Shown one piece after another: positions 1 to 4,428 of a DNA stretch of 8,229 bases. The stretch covers positions 1-8,229 of the forward strand of contig CALRHQ010000041.1 of NCBI GenBank assembly GCA_943359415.1, given 5' to 3'. Made by a program: the position numbers and the translations under genes. Below the pieces are notes generated by a model, which saw only the letters and a program-made list of their open reading frames with translations, did not search any database and had not been told where the DNA came from. The stretch comes from Candidatus Peribacteria bacterium. Lineage in GTDB: Bacteria > Patescibacteriota > Gracilibacteria > UBA1369 > LOWO2-01-FULL-3. Every line of letters begins with the position of its first letter. The stretch's first letter is position 1.

Positions 1-185
1 ATATCGCAGAATTTTTAGAAGAACAGGCTCGCAGTGAAGGAAAAAATTTAGACCATGATTTGGTTAATAGAGTTTGTAGCGAATTATATCAAAAGAATCC
101 TACTCCAGAGGCTTGGAATGTCTATCTTCAAGTCGCCCAAAAGCTAGCATTAAAAAGGAAGTCAGGAGGAAAATTGTCTGGATGA
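1..185 (+). CDS. C-terminal end of an unrecognised protein (5' partial)
   Basis: An open frame enters from the left edge (first full codon at 3) and runs for 60 codons to TGA at 183-185. The visible residues are hydrophilic and probably helical (IAEFLEEQARSEG near the start, then ELYQKNPTPEAWNVYLQ), and the end is basic and glycine-rich (KRKSGGKLSG). I do not recognise a family. The last ten codons, including the stop, lie inside the left arm of the inverted repeat at 156-318, so the C-terminus may have been made or altered by that element. Reading TGA as glycine would extend the frame only to TAA at about 279 with low-complexity sequence, so I take TGA as the stop. The codons look coherent, but the start and most of the protein are outside the window. 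Confidence 0.6.
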   Translation, partial: IAEFLEEQARSEGKNLDHDLVNRVCSELYQKNPTPEAWNVYLQVAQKLALKRKSGGKLSG

Positions 186-318
186 GCGGTTCTATTAAAA
201 TGTTTTTGAAAAATTATTGCGTTCCATTTATGCTTAAAATGGGATTATAATAAAGAAGCAAATTTTGAAATAACATTTTAATAGAACCTGCGCCGGCCAA
301 TTTTCCGCTTGACTTCCT
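156..318. repeat. Large imperfect inverted repeat (arms 156-204 and 272-318)
   Basis: The left arm (49 nt) pairs with the right arm (47 nt) at about 39 positions. Three blocks are perfect: 156-164 with 310-318, 168-176 with 298-306, and 188-204 with 272-288 (17 bp). Two of the differences between them become G-U pairs in RNA. The 67-nt loop contains a small inner hairpin (CCATTT at 224-229, AAATGG at 237-242) and a TATAAT at 246-251. No T-tract follows, so it is not a standard intrinsic terminator. It could be a MITE-like element, an inverted duplication of the upstream gene's 3' end, or a structured RNA. I see no clear target-site duplication. Confidence 0.8.
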
Positions 319-336
319 GCCATCAATGTCTAAAAT
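309..336 (+). promoter_or_regulatory. Probable promoter of rpsP
   Basis: TTGACT at 309-314 (5/6 to consensus) is separated by 16 bases from TAAAAT at 331-336 (5/6). Transcription would begin near 343, giving a leader of about 38 nt before the TTG start. The -35 box lies within the outer end of the right arm of the inverted repeat. The remaining sequence between 337 and 380 shows nothing else I can identify, including no ribosome binding site. Confidence 0.5.
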
Positions 337-380
337 AAACCCCGCTATCCAAGCAATTTTCAGAATTTAACGCCAAAAAC

Positions 381-701
381 TTGTTAAAGATAAGATTAAC
401 CCGTACAGGGAAACACGCACAACCAAGCTTTAGAGTTGTACTTCAGGAGCACACATCTGCCGCAAAAGGCAAATTTATCGAAGCTCTTGGATTCTACAAA
501 CCTGCCGATAAACCAAAAGTTTTGAGCGTAGATGCTGAGCGTGTAAAATACTGGATTTCTGTTGGAGCTAAGCCTTCAGACACGGTTGCAGTTCTTCTAA
601 AGAAAAATGGATTCGAAAATATGGACAAATACATCGAACCAAGAAACAAGAAGAGAAAGAGCAAGAAAGAAAAAGCAGCAGCACAACCAGTGGCAGCATA
701 A
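381..701 (+). CDS. rpsP: 30S ribosomal protein bS16
   Basis: Structural protein of the small ribosomal subunit, binding 16S rRNA and needed for 30S assembly. The N-terminus, MLKIRLTRTGKHAQPSFRVV, is the bS16 signature, followed by KGKFIEALGFYKP (about 30-42) and the core motif ISVGAKPSDTVAVLLKK (59-75). At 106 residues it is slightly longer than the E. coli protein because of a basic Lys/Arg tail (86-101) ending in an Ala-rich segment, which is usual for such rRNA-binding tails. The start is TTG at 381: it gives the canonical MLKIRL beginning and there is no nearby in-frame ATG. No Shine-Dalgarno sequence precedes it. khpA follows 48 nt later, a common pairing in bacteria, but the usual rimM and trmD neighbours are missing here. 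Confidence 0.97.
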   Translation: MLKIRLTRTGKHAQPSFRVVLQEHTSAAKGKFIEALGFYKPADKPKVLSVDAERVKYWISVGAKPSDTVAVLLKKNGFENMDKYIEPRNKKRKSKKEKAAAQPVAA

Positions 702-749
702 GCAAAAATAAAGCTATACTTTAATTCGTATTTTATAACTTTTACTGCA

Positions 750-1010
750 ATGACAGATACAAACAAAGATATAGAGTTTGTTAGGTTTGTGGTTTCACAA
801 ATTGTTAGCAACCCTGACGAAATTAAAATTGAAAGGAAAGTGGACGAGATGGGAGTTTTGATTACACTTGAAGTTGGAAAAGACGACATGGGGAAAATTA
901 TTGGGAAAAGCGGACAAACGGCAAAAGCACTAAGAACACTACTTAGAATCATCGGTTCTCAAAACAACGCACGTGTAAATCTAAAAATAGTTGAACCTCT
1001 TGAGGCTTAA
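750..1010 (+). CDS. khpA: KH-domain RNA-binding protein KhpA
   Basis: Small single-KH-domain protein (86 aa) of the KhpA/YlqC family, which in Gram-positive bacteria forms a heterodimer with KhpB/Jag and binds RNA, affecting translation and cell elongation or division. The sequence shows the KH fold in order: an N-terminal helix (FVRFVVSQIV, 9-18), beta strands (about 25-42), then the RNA-binding loop GKSG (52-55) within GKIIGKSGQTAKALRTLL, the defining GXXG signature. The length matches the family's 75-90 residues. It lies downstream of rpsP in the usual order and is probably co-transcribed with it. The ATG at 750 has no Shine-Dalgarno; a TATAAC at 734-739 lies ten bases upstream, but no convincing -35 box goes with it. 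KhpB is not in this window. Confidence 0.93.
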   Translation: MTDTNKDIEFVRFVVSQIVSNPDEIKIERKVDEMGVLITLEVGKDDMGKIIGKSGQTAKALRTLLRIIGSQNNARVNLKIVEPLEA

Positions 1011-1019
1011 GAGTATAGT
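991..1019 (+). promoter_or_regulatory. Possible promoter of the pilin-like gene
   Basis: TTGAAC (991-996, 4/6) and TATAGT (1014-1019, 5/6) are separated by 17 bases. The site overlaps the 3' end of khpA, and the start site would be near 1026, 30 nt before the pilin ATG. Read-through from rpsP-khpA is an equally simple alternative, since there is no terminator between the genes. Confidence 0.35.
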
Positions 1020-1055
1020 TTCATCATAAGAAATAGAAATTAAACTTTTTTCACA

Positions 1056-1439
1056 ATGTTTTTCGAAACCGTATACGCATCTTCGCCAACTATTCTTGAT
1101 CTTGCTCAACAAAACAATAGTGTAGTTGAGATAATGAACAGAGGTCTTGCTTATGCGATAATCATCGCTGGATTCTTGTCTGTAGTTTTTATCTTCATGG
1201 GAGGTATTTCGTTTATCCTTTCAGGAGGAGCTGAGGACAAAATCAAATCAGCAGTTTCAACAATTCGTTATGCTATCATAGGTCTTATCATAACAATTCT
1301 TTCAACAGTTATCGTCGGAACAGTAGGAAAAGCTATGGGACTTGATATCATAAAATACATCAACCTAGGCGAAATCATAAATACGATAAAAAGCATCACA
1401 AGCGAAAATGCTTCCTCTTCTCCGGAAAGCCTAAATTAG
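1056..1439 (+). CDS. VirB2/Mbov_0395-like pilin or small two-helix membrane protein
   Basis: A 127-aa protein with two hydrophobic segments, about 30-56 (AYAIIIAGFLSVVFIFMGGI) and 70-92 (IRYAIIGLIITILSTVIVG). They are joined by a short charged loop containing SGGAEDKIKSAVST. This pattern, with a Gly-Gly near the end of helix 1, an SGG-(D/E) turn with a Lys-rich helix, and then R-Y-A-I-I-G-L-I at the start of helix 2, matches the Mbov_0395-type pilin-like proteins related to VirB2/TrbC, which are very common in CPR genomes. In conjugation systems such proteins form the pilus; here the role is inferred only. The N-terminus is unusually short (VYASS at 6-10 could resemble a cleavage site), and the tail is Ser-rich. 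No type IV secretion ATPase or other pilus gene is nearby. The stop lies one base from the convergent gene's stop. The start has no Shine-Dalgarno. Confidence 0.72.
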   Translation: MFFETVYASSPTILDLAQQNNSVVEIMNRGLAYAIIIAGFLSVVFIFMGGISFILSGGAEDKIKSAVSTIRYAIIGLIITILSTVIVGTVGKAMGLDIIKYINLGEIINTIKSITSENASSSPESLN

Positions 1440-1442
1440 GCT
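1428..1442. other. Small hairpin across two convergent stop codons
   Basis: AGCCTA (1428-1433) and TAGGCT (1437-1442) form a perfect 6-bp stem with a 3-nt loop, covering the TAG of the pilin gene and part of the complementary stop of the minus-strand gene. A second 6-bp stem, TATCAG/CTGATA (1444-1449 and 1457-1462), lies just inside the convergent gene. Neither is followed by a T-tract, so an intrinsic bidirectional terminator is possible but weakly supported. Confidence 0.35.
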
Positions 1443-1971
1443 ATATCAGCCCCTGCCTGATAATATGTTTCCAGTCATACGGAAACTTAAACGTTTCAAC
1501 AGCCCTTACTAGTGCCGCGAAAACACTCCAAGGCGAAGTATTTTTGTAAATAAAAGCATTTCCTGTTTCATGGTTTGGATCATAATCTGCCACCTCAGGC
1601 CTTTCATGACTTATTGGAATAATTCCATTTGCTAGCAATTCTTCCACATCAGTAAAATCAAAAACCAAAGCAATGTCAGCAGCTTCAAGAAGATAATGTC
1701 TATTCATTCTGTTGTATTCCATCACTTTTACATTAGAAAAAATTTCAGAATTTGTATCAGCAATAACAATAACAGTAGCGTCCAAATCCTTTACTCCGTC
1801 AAAAATCATAACCAAATTTCGTTCCTCAAGTTCGCTCAATTCCTTATCTACAAAAAGCGCAATAAGTGGCTTCTTTATATGGAATTTCAGCATCGAGGAA
1901 AGATGGTCTTTCGCCTCTGATTTATCTTTTATCAGAGTGTCTATTGGCTTGAGCGAGAAGGAGTTTTTCAT
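1441..1971 (-). CDS. Stand-alone glycogen-synthase-like (GT5/GT-B) C-terminal domain protein
   Basis: A 176-aa protein resembling the C-terminal Rossmann half of glycogen/starch synthases. The order of motifs fits: a strand (KPLIALFVDKELSELE, 34-49), another strand (ATVIVIAD, 65-72), HYLLEAADIALVFDF (92-106) where the family has the I-Y-A-G-A-D-x-F-L-M-P-S stretch, ANGIIPIS (114-121) for Y-G-T-I-P-I-V, DYDPNHETGNAFIYKN (129-144) for the D-x-E-x-G-x-G-x-x-F segment, and a terminal helix VFAALVRAVETFKFPYDWKHI (150-170). The N-terminal GT-B half (acceptor side with KxGGL) is absent, and the Ser-Arg-Phe-Glu-Pro nucleotide-sugar motif has become FDFTDVEEL, so catalysis is unlikely. It may be a binding or regulatory protein, or a decayed enzyme. 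It is transcribed away from the exonuclease gene from a shared control region. Confidence 0.65.
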   Translation of the reverse strand: MKNSFSLKPIDTLIKDKSEAKDHLSSMLKFHIKKPLIALFVDKELSELEERNLVMIFDGVKDLDATVIVIADTNSEIFSNVKVMEYNRMNRHYLLEAADIALVFDFTDVEELLANGIIPISHERPEVADYDPNHETGNAFIYKNTSPWSVFAALVRAVETFKFPYDWKHIIRQGLI

Positions 1972-1985
1972 TTTGGTTTTTGTTT

Positions 1986-2014
1986 TTGTTAATTAAAAAA
2001 TTATACCCTATAAT
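1986..2014 (+). promoter_or_regulatory. Probable upstream promoter of the exonuclease gene
   Basis: TTGTTA (1986-1991) and a perfect TATAAT (2009-2014) have a 17-base spacer. The start would be near 2021, so the palindromic region at 2022-2045 would lie at the very 5' end of the transcript. It overlaps the minus-strand promoter face to face, so the two probably interfere with each other. Confidence 0.5.
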
Positions 2015-2028
2015 GAGACAAATGTCGA
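2000..2028 (-). promoter_or_regulatory. Probable promoter of the glycogen-synthase-like gene
   Basis: On the minus strand, TCGACA (2028-2023, 5/6) and a perfect TATAAT (2005-2000) are separated by 17 bases. Transcription would start near 1993, about 22 nt before the ATG. The -35 box is part of the palindrome ATGTCGACAT at 2022-2031. Confidence 0.6.
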
Positions 2029-2045
2029 CATACTATATGTTGACG
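2022..2045. promoter_or_regulatory. Palindromic operator-like site between divergent genes
   Basis: ATGTCGACAT (2022-2031) is a perfect 10-nt palindrome. It also forms the left half of a larger imperfect inverted repeat: TGTCGACATA (2023-2032), a 3-nt spacer CTA, then TATGTTGACG (2036-2045), matching at 8 of 10 positions. It covers the -35 box of the minus-strand promoter, sits at the start site of the upstream plus-strand promoter and includes the -35 of a downstream one. That position suits a repressor site or an RNA hairpin, but no regulator gene is nearby. Confidence 0.45.
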
Positions 2046-2068
2046 CATAGCTAAGTATATTGTCTAAT
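2040..2068 (+). promoter_or_regulatory. Possible proximal promoter of the exonuclease gene
   Basis: TTGACG (2040-2045, 5/6) and TCTAAT (2063-2068, 4/6) are separated by 17 bases, giving a start near 2075 and a leader of about 17 nt. It is weaker at the -10 box than the upstream promoter; one or both may be used. Confidence 0.4.
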
Positions 2069-2091
2069 TCCAGCATTCAAAAATAAAAACT

Positions 2092-3012
2092 ATGAAAAAA
2101 TTAATTCTCATCGACGGAAACGCAATAATGCATCGCGCATATCACGCAATTCCGCCATTCAAAACTTCAAAAGGGACACTCGTAAACGCAGTTTATGGCT
2201 TTTCTTCAATGCTTTTAAATATTTTAAACAAAGAACATCCGGATTTCATCGCGGTATCATTTGATATGAAAGGTCCAACTTTCAGACATGAAGAATACAA
2301 AGAGTACAAAGCAACTCGAGTACAGGCACCGGATGACTTCTACGAGCAAATTCCTATGATAAGAAGAGTTGTGGAAGCTTTCGGAATCCCAATCTACGAG
2401 AAGGAAGGATTTGAGGCCGACGATGTTTTAGGAACACTATCTCTACAGGCCGAAAAATTCGACGATGTCTACACATATATAGTCACTGGCGATATGGATG
2501 CGATCCAGCTTGTAAGCGAAAAAACATTTGTCTACACTCCGGTAAAAGGAATCGCCGAAACAATCACTTACGACATTCCAAAAGTATTCGCAAAATACGG
2601 ACTTACTCCGGCGCAAATTCCTGAATTAAAAGGCCTAAAAGGCGACACTTCCGATAACATAAAAGGAGTAAATGGAGTCGGCGACAAAACCGCATTAACA
2701 CTCCTACAAAAATACGAAACTATAGAAAATGTCTATAGACACATCGACGAAATCGAAGGCAAATTAAAGGAAAAATTGTCTATAGACAAAGATTCCGCAT
2801 TTCAAAGTCTGCACCTTGCGACAATAGTAAGAGATGTGCCTGTCACTTTAGACATTGATGCATGTGTTTCAAATTTATATGACAAAGAAAAAATCGCAAT
2901 ACTCTTTCAAGAATTCGAGTTCAAAAGTCTCATCCCAAAATTGACAAATTTCAACAATCACTCAGATAGATCACGTGCAGAAAACAACGTCGATCAACAA
3001 ACTTTATTTTGA
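2092..3012 (+). CDS. Stand-alone 5'-3' exonuclease (Pol I N-terminal type, FEN-like)
   Basis: A 306-aa flap nuclease equivalent to the 5' nuclease domain of DNA polymerase I, which removes RNA primers and flaps during Okazaki fragment maturation and repair. All the expected metal ligands are visible: D8 (LIDGNA), D58 (SFDMKGPTFRHEEYKEYK), E108, D110 and D111 (EGFEADDVLGTL), D134 and D136 (VTGDMDAIQLV), D185 and D188 (LKGDTSDNI). These are followed by the DNA-binding helix-hairpin-helix (GVNGVGDKTALTLL, 192-205). The fold ends near residue 285; there is no 3'-5' exonuclease or polymerase domain. The polar tail ends in DQQTLF, resembling the Q-x-x-L-F beta-clamp motif. The start at ATG 2092 gives the canonical MKKLILIDGNA. 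No Shine-Dalgarno is present. Pol I proper may be encoded elsewhere or be absent. Confidence 0.94.
   Translation: MKKLILIDGNAIMHRAYHAIPPFKTSKGTLVNAVYGFSSMLLNILNKEHPDFIAVSFDMKGPTFRHEEYKEYKATRVQAPDDFYEQIPMIRRVVEAFGIPIYEKEGFEADDVLGTLSLQAEKFDDVYTYIVTGDMDAIQLVSEKTFVYTPVKGIAETITYDIPKVFAKYGLTPAQIPELKGLKGDTSDNIKGVNGVGDKTALTLLQKYETIENVYRHIDEIEGKLKEKLSIDKDSAFQSLHLATIVRDVPVTLDIDACVSNLYDKEKIAILFQEFEFKSLIPKLTNFNNHSDRSRAENNVDQQTLF
2730..2788. repeat. Two copies of the palindrome TGTCTATAGACA
   Basis: The perfect 12-nt palindrome TGTCTATAGACA occurs at 2730-2741 and 2777-2788 (the second extends to 14 nt, 2776-2789), with centres 47 bp apart inside the exonuclease gene. The copies are read in different codon phases (aat-gtc-tat-aga-cac and ttg-tct-ata-gac-aaa), so protein repetition does not explain them. 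A partial copy, TCTATAGACA, is at 3830-3839 in ftsA. Confidence 0.6.
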
Positions 3013-3013
3013 T

Positions 3014-3042
3014 TTGTCACAAAAATAGATTTCCAGTAGTAT
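3014..3042 (+). promoter_or_regulatory. Possible promoter of ftsA
   Basis: TTGTCA (3014-3019, 5/6) and TAGTAT (3037-3042, 4/6) have a 17-base spacer, just after the exonuclease stop. Transcription would begin near 3050, 33 nt before the ftsA ATG. No terminator separates the exonuclease gene from ftsA, so read-through is also likely. Confidence 0.4.
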
Positions 3043-3082
3043 CAAAAAAAGCAAAAGGGCATAAAATTTACAAAATAAGTAT

Positions 3083-4324
3083 ATGGCAAGACCAAAAATT
3101 GTTGCCAGTCTGGATATCGGCAGCTCAAAAATCAGAACCGTTGTTGGAGTAAAAGACGATCAATCCCCAGTTACTAACATAATTGGTGTTGGAATAGCCC
3201 CTTCAACAGGTTTAAGAAAAGGAGCGGTTATCGATGTTGAGGAAACAATAAACAGTATTTCAGCTTCACTCGAAGACGCGGAAAGAATGGCCGGAGAGCC
3301 AATAAATCACATCTTTTTGGGAATTGGTGGAAACCATATCGAATCAATCAATTCAAGAGGCGTAATCGCTGTTTCACAAGCCGAAAATGAAATCTCTGAA
3401 GATGACGTGGATCGTGTAATAGAAGCCGCACAAGCGGTCACAATCCCAAGTAACAGAAGAATTCTAAGAATTATTCCAAAGACATTCACAGTAGACGAGC
3501 AAAAAGGCATAAAATATCCTGTTGGAATGACTGGAATTCGCCTTGAAGTCGAAACTCACATCATCACAGGATTCGATCCTACAATCAAAAATCTTGAGAA
3601 ATGTGTGCTTCAATCAGGAGTGGACATTGACGATATAATCCCAAACTCACTAGCGCCATCAGAGGCGGTACTTTCAAAGCGCCAGAAAGAGCTTGGAGTC
3701 GTCGTTGTGGACATCGGATGTGGAGGAACTTCAGTCACCGTTTTTGAAGACGGTTCACTTCTTCATACATCAATGGTTCCGGTTGGAGGAGAAAACGTCA
3801 CAAATGACATAGCAATCGGTCTTCGAACATCTATAGACACAGCTGAAAAACTAAAAATCGAATACGGAAGTGTGATTCCGGAAGACGTAAACGACAGAGA
3901 GGTCATAGACCTTTCACTATTGAGCAAAATAGACGTTCATGTCGTATCAAAAAGACAAGTTGTTGAAATTATTCAGGCTAGATATCATGAAATTCTGCTT
4001 TTAGTAAAAGACGAACTTTCAAGAATTCACAGAGATGGCATGCTTCCGGCAGGAGCGATTTTGACTGGAGCCGGTTCAAAAATGCCTGGAATAATAGACC
4101 TAGCACGCGAAATATTGAATCTTCCTGCTCAAATTGGATTCCCACAAAACTATGATGGAGTTGTAGATAAAATTGATGATCCGGCCTATGCAACAGCAAT
4201 AGGACTATTGATTTGGGGATCAAGATTTGAAGGCAGACCGCATGGAGGTATGGGATTAAAGGGCATGAATTTTAAGAAAGGGATGAACAGCGTAAAGGGC
4301 TGGTTTAAAAACCTGCTACCTTAA
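3083..4324 (+). CDS. ftsA: Cell division protein FtsA
   Basis: Actin-like ATPase that tethers FtsZ filaments to the inner face of the membrane and recruits the division machinery. At 413 aa it is close to the usual length of about 420. The actin-fold signatures are in order: phosphate-1 loop SLDIGSSKIRTVVG (9-22), the SHS2/1C-domain region (about 85-165, including IPKTFTVDEQ), phosphate-2 loop VVVVDIGCGGTSVTVF (206-221), and adenosine loop AILTGAGSKMPGI (325-337). The end is a flexible Gly/Lys-rich linker and a short amphipathic segment, SVKGWFKNLLP (403-413), matching the membrane-targeting sequence. The start at ATG 3083 gives MARPKIVASLDIG, as expected. ftsZ follows after 104 nt. No ftsQ, ddl or mur genes flank the pair. 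Confidence 0.97.
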   Translation: MARPKIVASLDIGSSKIRTVVGVKDDQSPVTNIIGVGIAPSTGLRKGAVIDVEETINSISASLEDAERMAGEPINHIFLGIGGNHIESINSRGVIAVSQAENEISEDDVDRVIEAAQAVTIPSNRRILRIIPKTFTVDEQKGIKYPVGMTGIRLEVETHIITGFDPTIKNLEKCVLQSGVDIDDIIPNSLAPSEAVLSKRQKELGVVVVDIGCGGTSVTVFEDGSLLHTSMVPVGGENVTNDIAIGLRTSIDTAEKLKIEYGSVIPEDVNDREVIDLSLLSKIDVHVVSKRQVVEIIQARYHEILLLVKDELSRIHRDGMLPAGAILTGAGSKMPGIIDLAREILNLPAQIGFPQNYDGVVDKIDDPAYATAIGLLIWGSRFEGRPHGGMGLKGMNFKKGMNSVKGWFKNLLP

Positions 4325-4372
4325 AAGGCATCCCTTAAATCTAAATTACTAATTATTAAATTAAGTTTTAAC

Positions 4373-4402
4373 TTGACAACCTGTCAAGGAATGAGTAATA
4401 AT
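4373..4402 (+). promoter_or_regulatory. Probable ftsZ promoter with inverted repeat over the -35 box
   Basis: A perfect TTGACA (4373-4378) and AATAAT (4397-4402, 5/6) are separated by 18 bases, with a start near 4409 and a leader of about 20 nt. The -35 box is half of a perfect 7-bp inverted repeat, CTTGACA-ACC-TGTCAAG (4372-4388), which could be an operator. The rest of the 104-nt ftsA-ftsZ gap is AT-rich with no convincing terminator. Confidence 0.6.
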
Positions 4403-4428
4403 TCTTTTCCATTTAATAAAAAAATGCC

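Noticed and set aside
156..318. REP element mobilised by a RAYT transposase encoded by the partial upstream gene
   Set aside because: The visible 60 residues show no transposase motif, and the palindrome is larger than typical REP units.
156..318. Intrinsic terminator of the first gene
   Set aside because: The stem is long but no T-tract follows the right arm, and the stem begins before the stop codon.
494..952. Minus-strand open frame of about 150 codons opposite rpsP and khpA
   Set aside because: It lies entirely across two well-conserved plus-strand genes and their gap, and its Phe/Ser/Leu-rich product is typical of an antisense shadow.
1696..1996. Plus-strand open frames opposite the glycogen-synthase-like gene
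   Set aside because: The minus-strand frame has recognisable domain motifs and a good promoter, while the plus-strand products have no family likeness and overlap each other.
1972..2091. Riboswitch in the exonuclease leader
   Set aside because: The leader is short, and only the simple palindrome is visible, with no conserved aptamer pattern or terminator.
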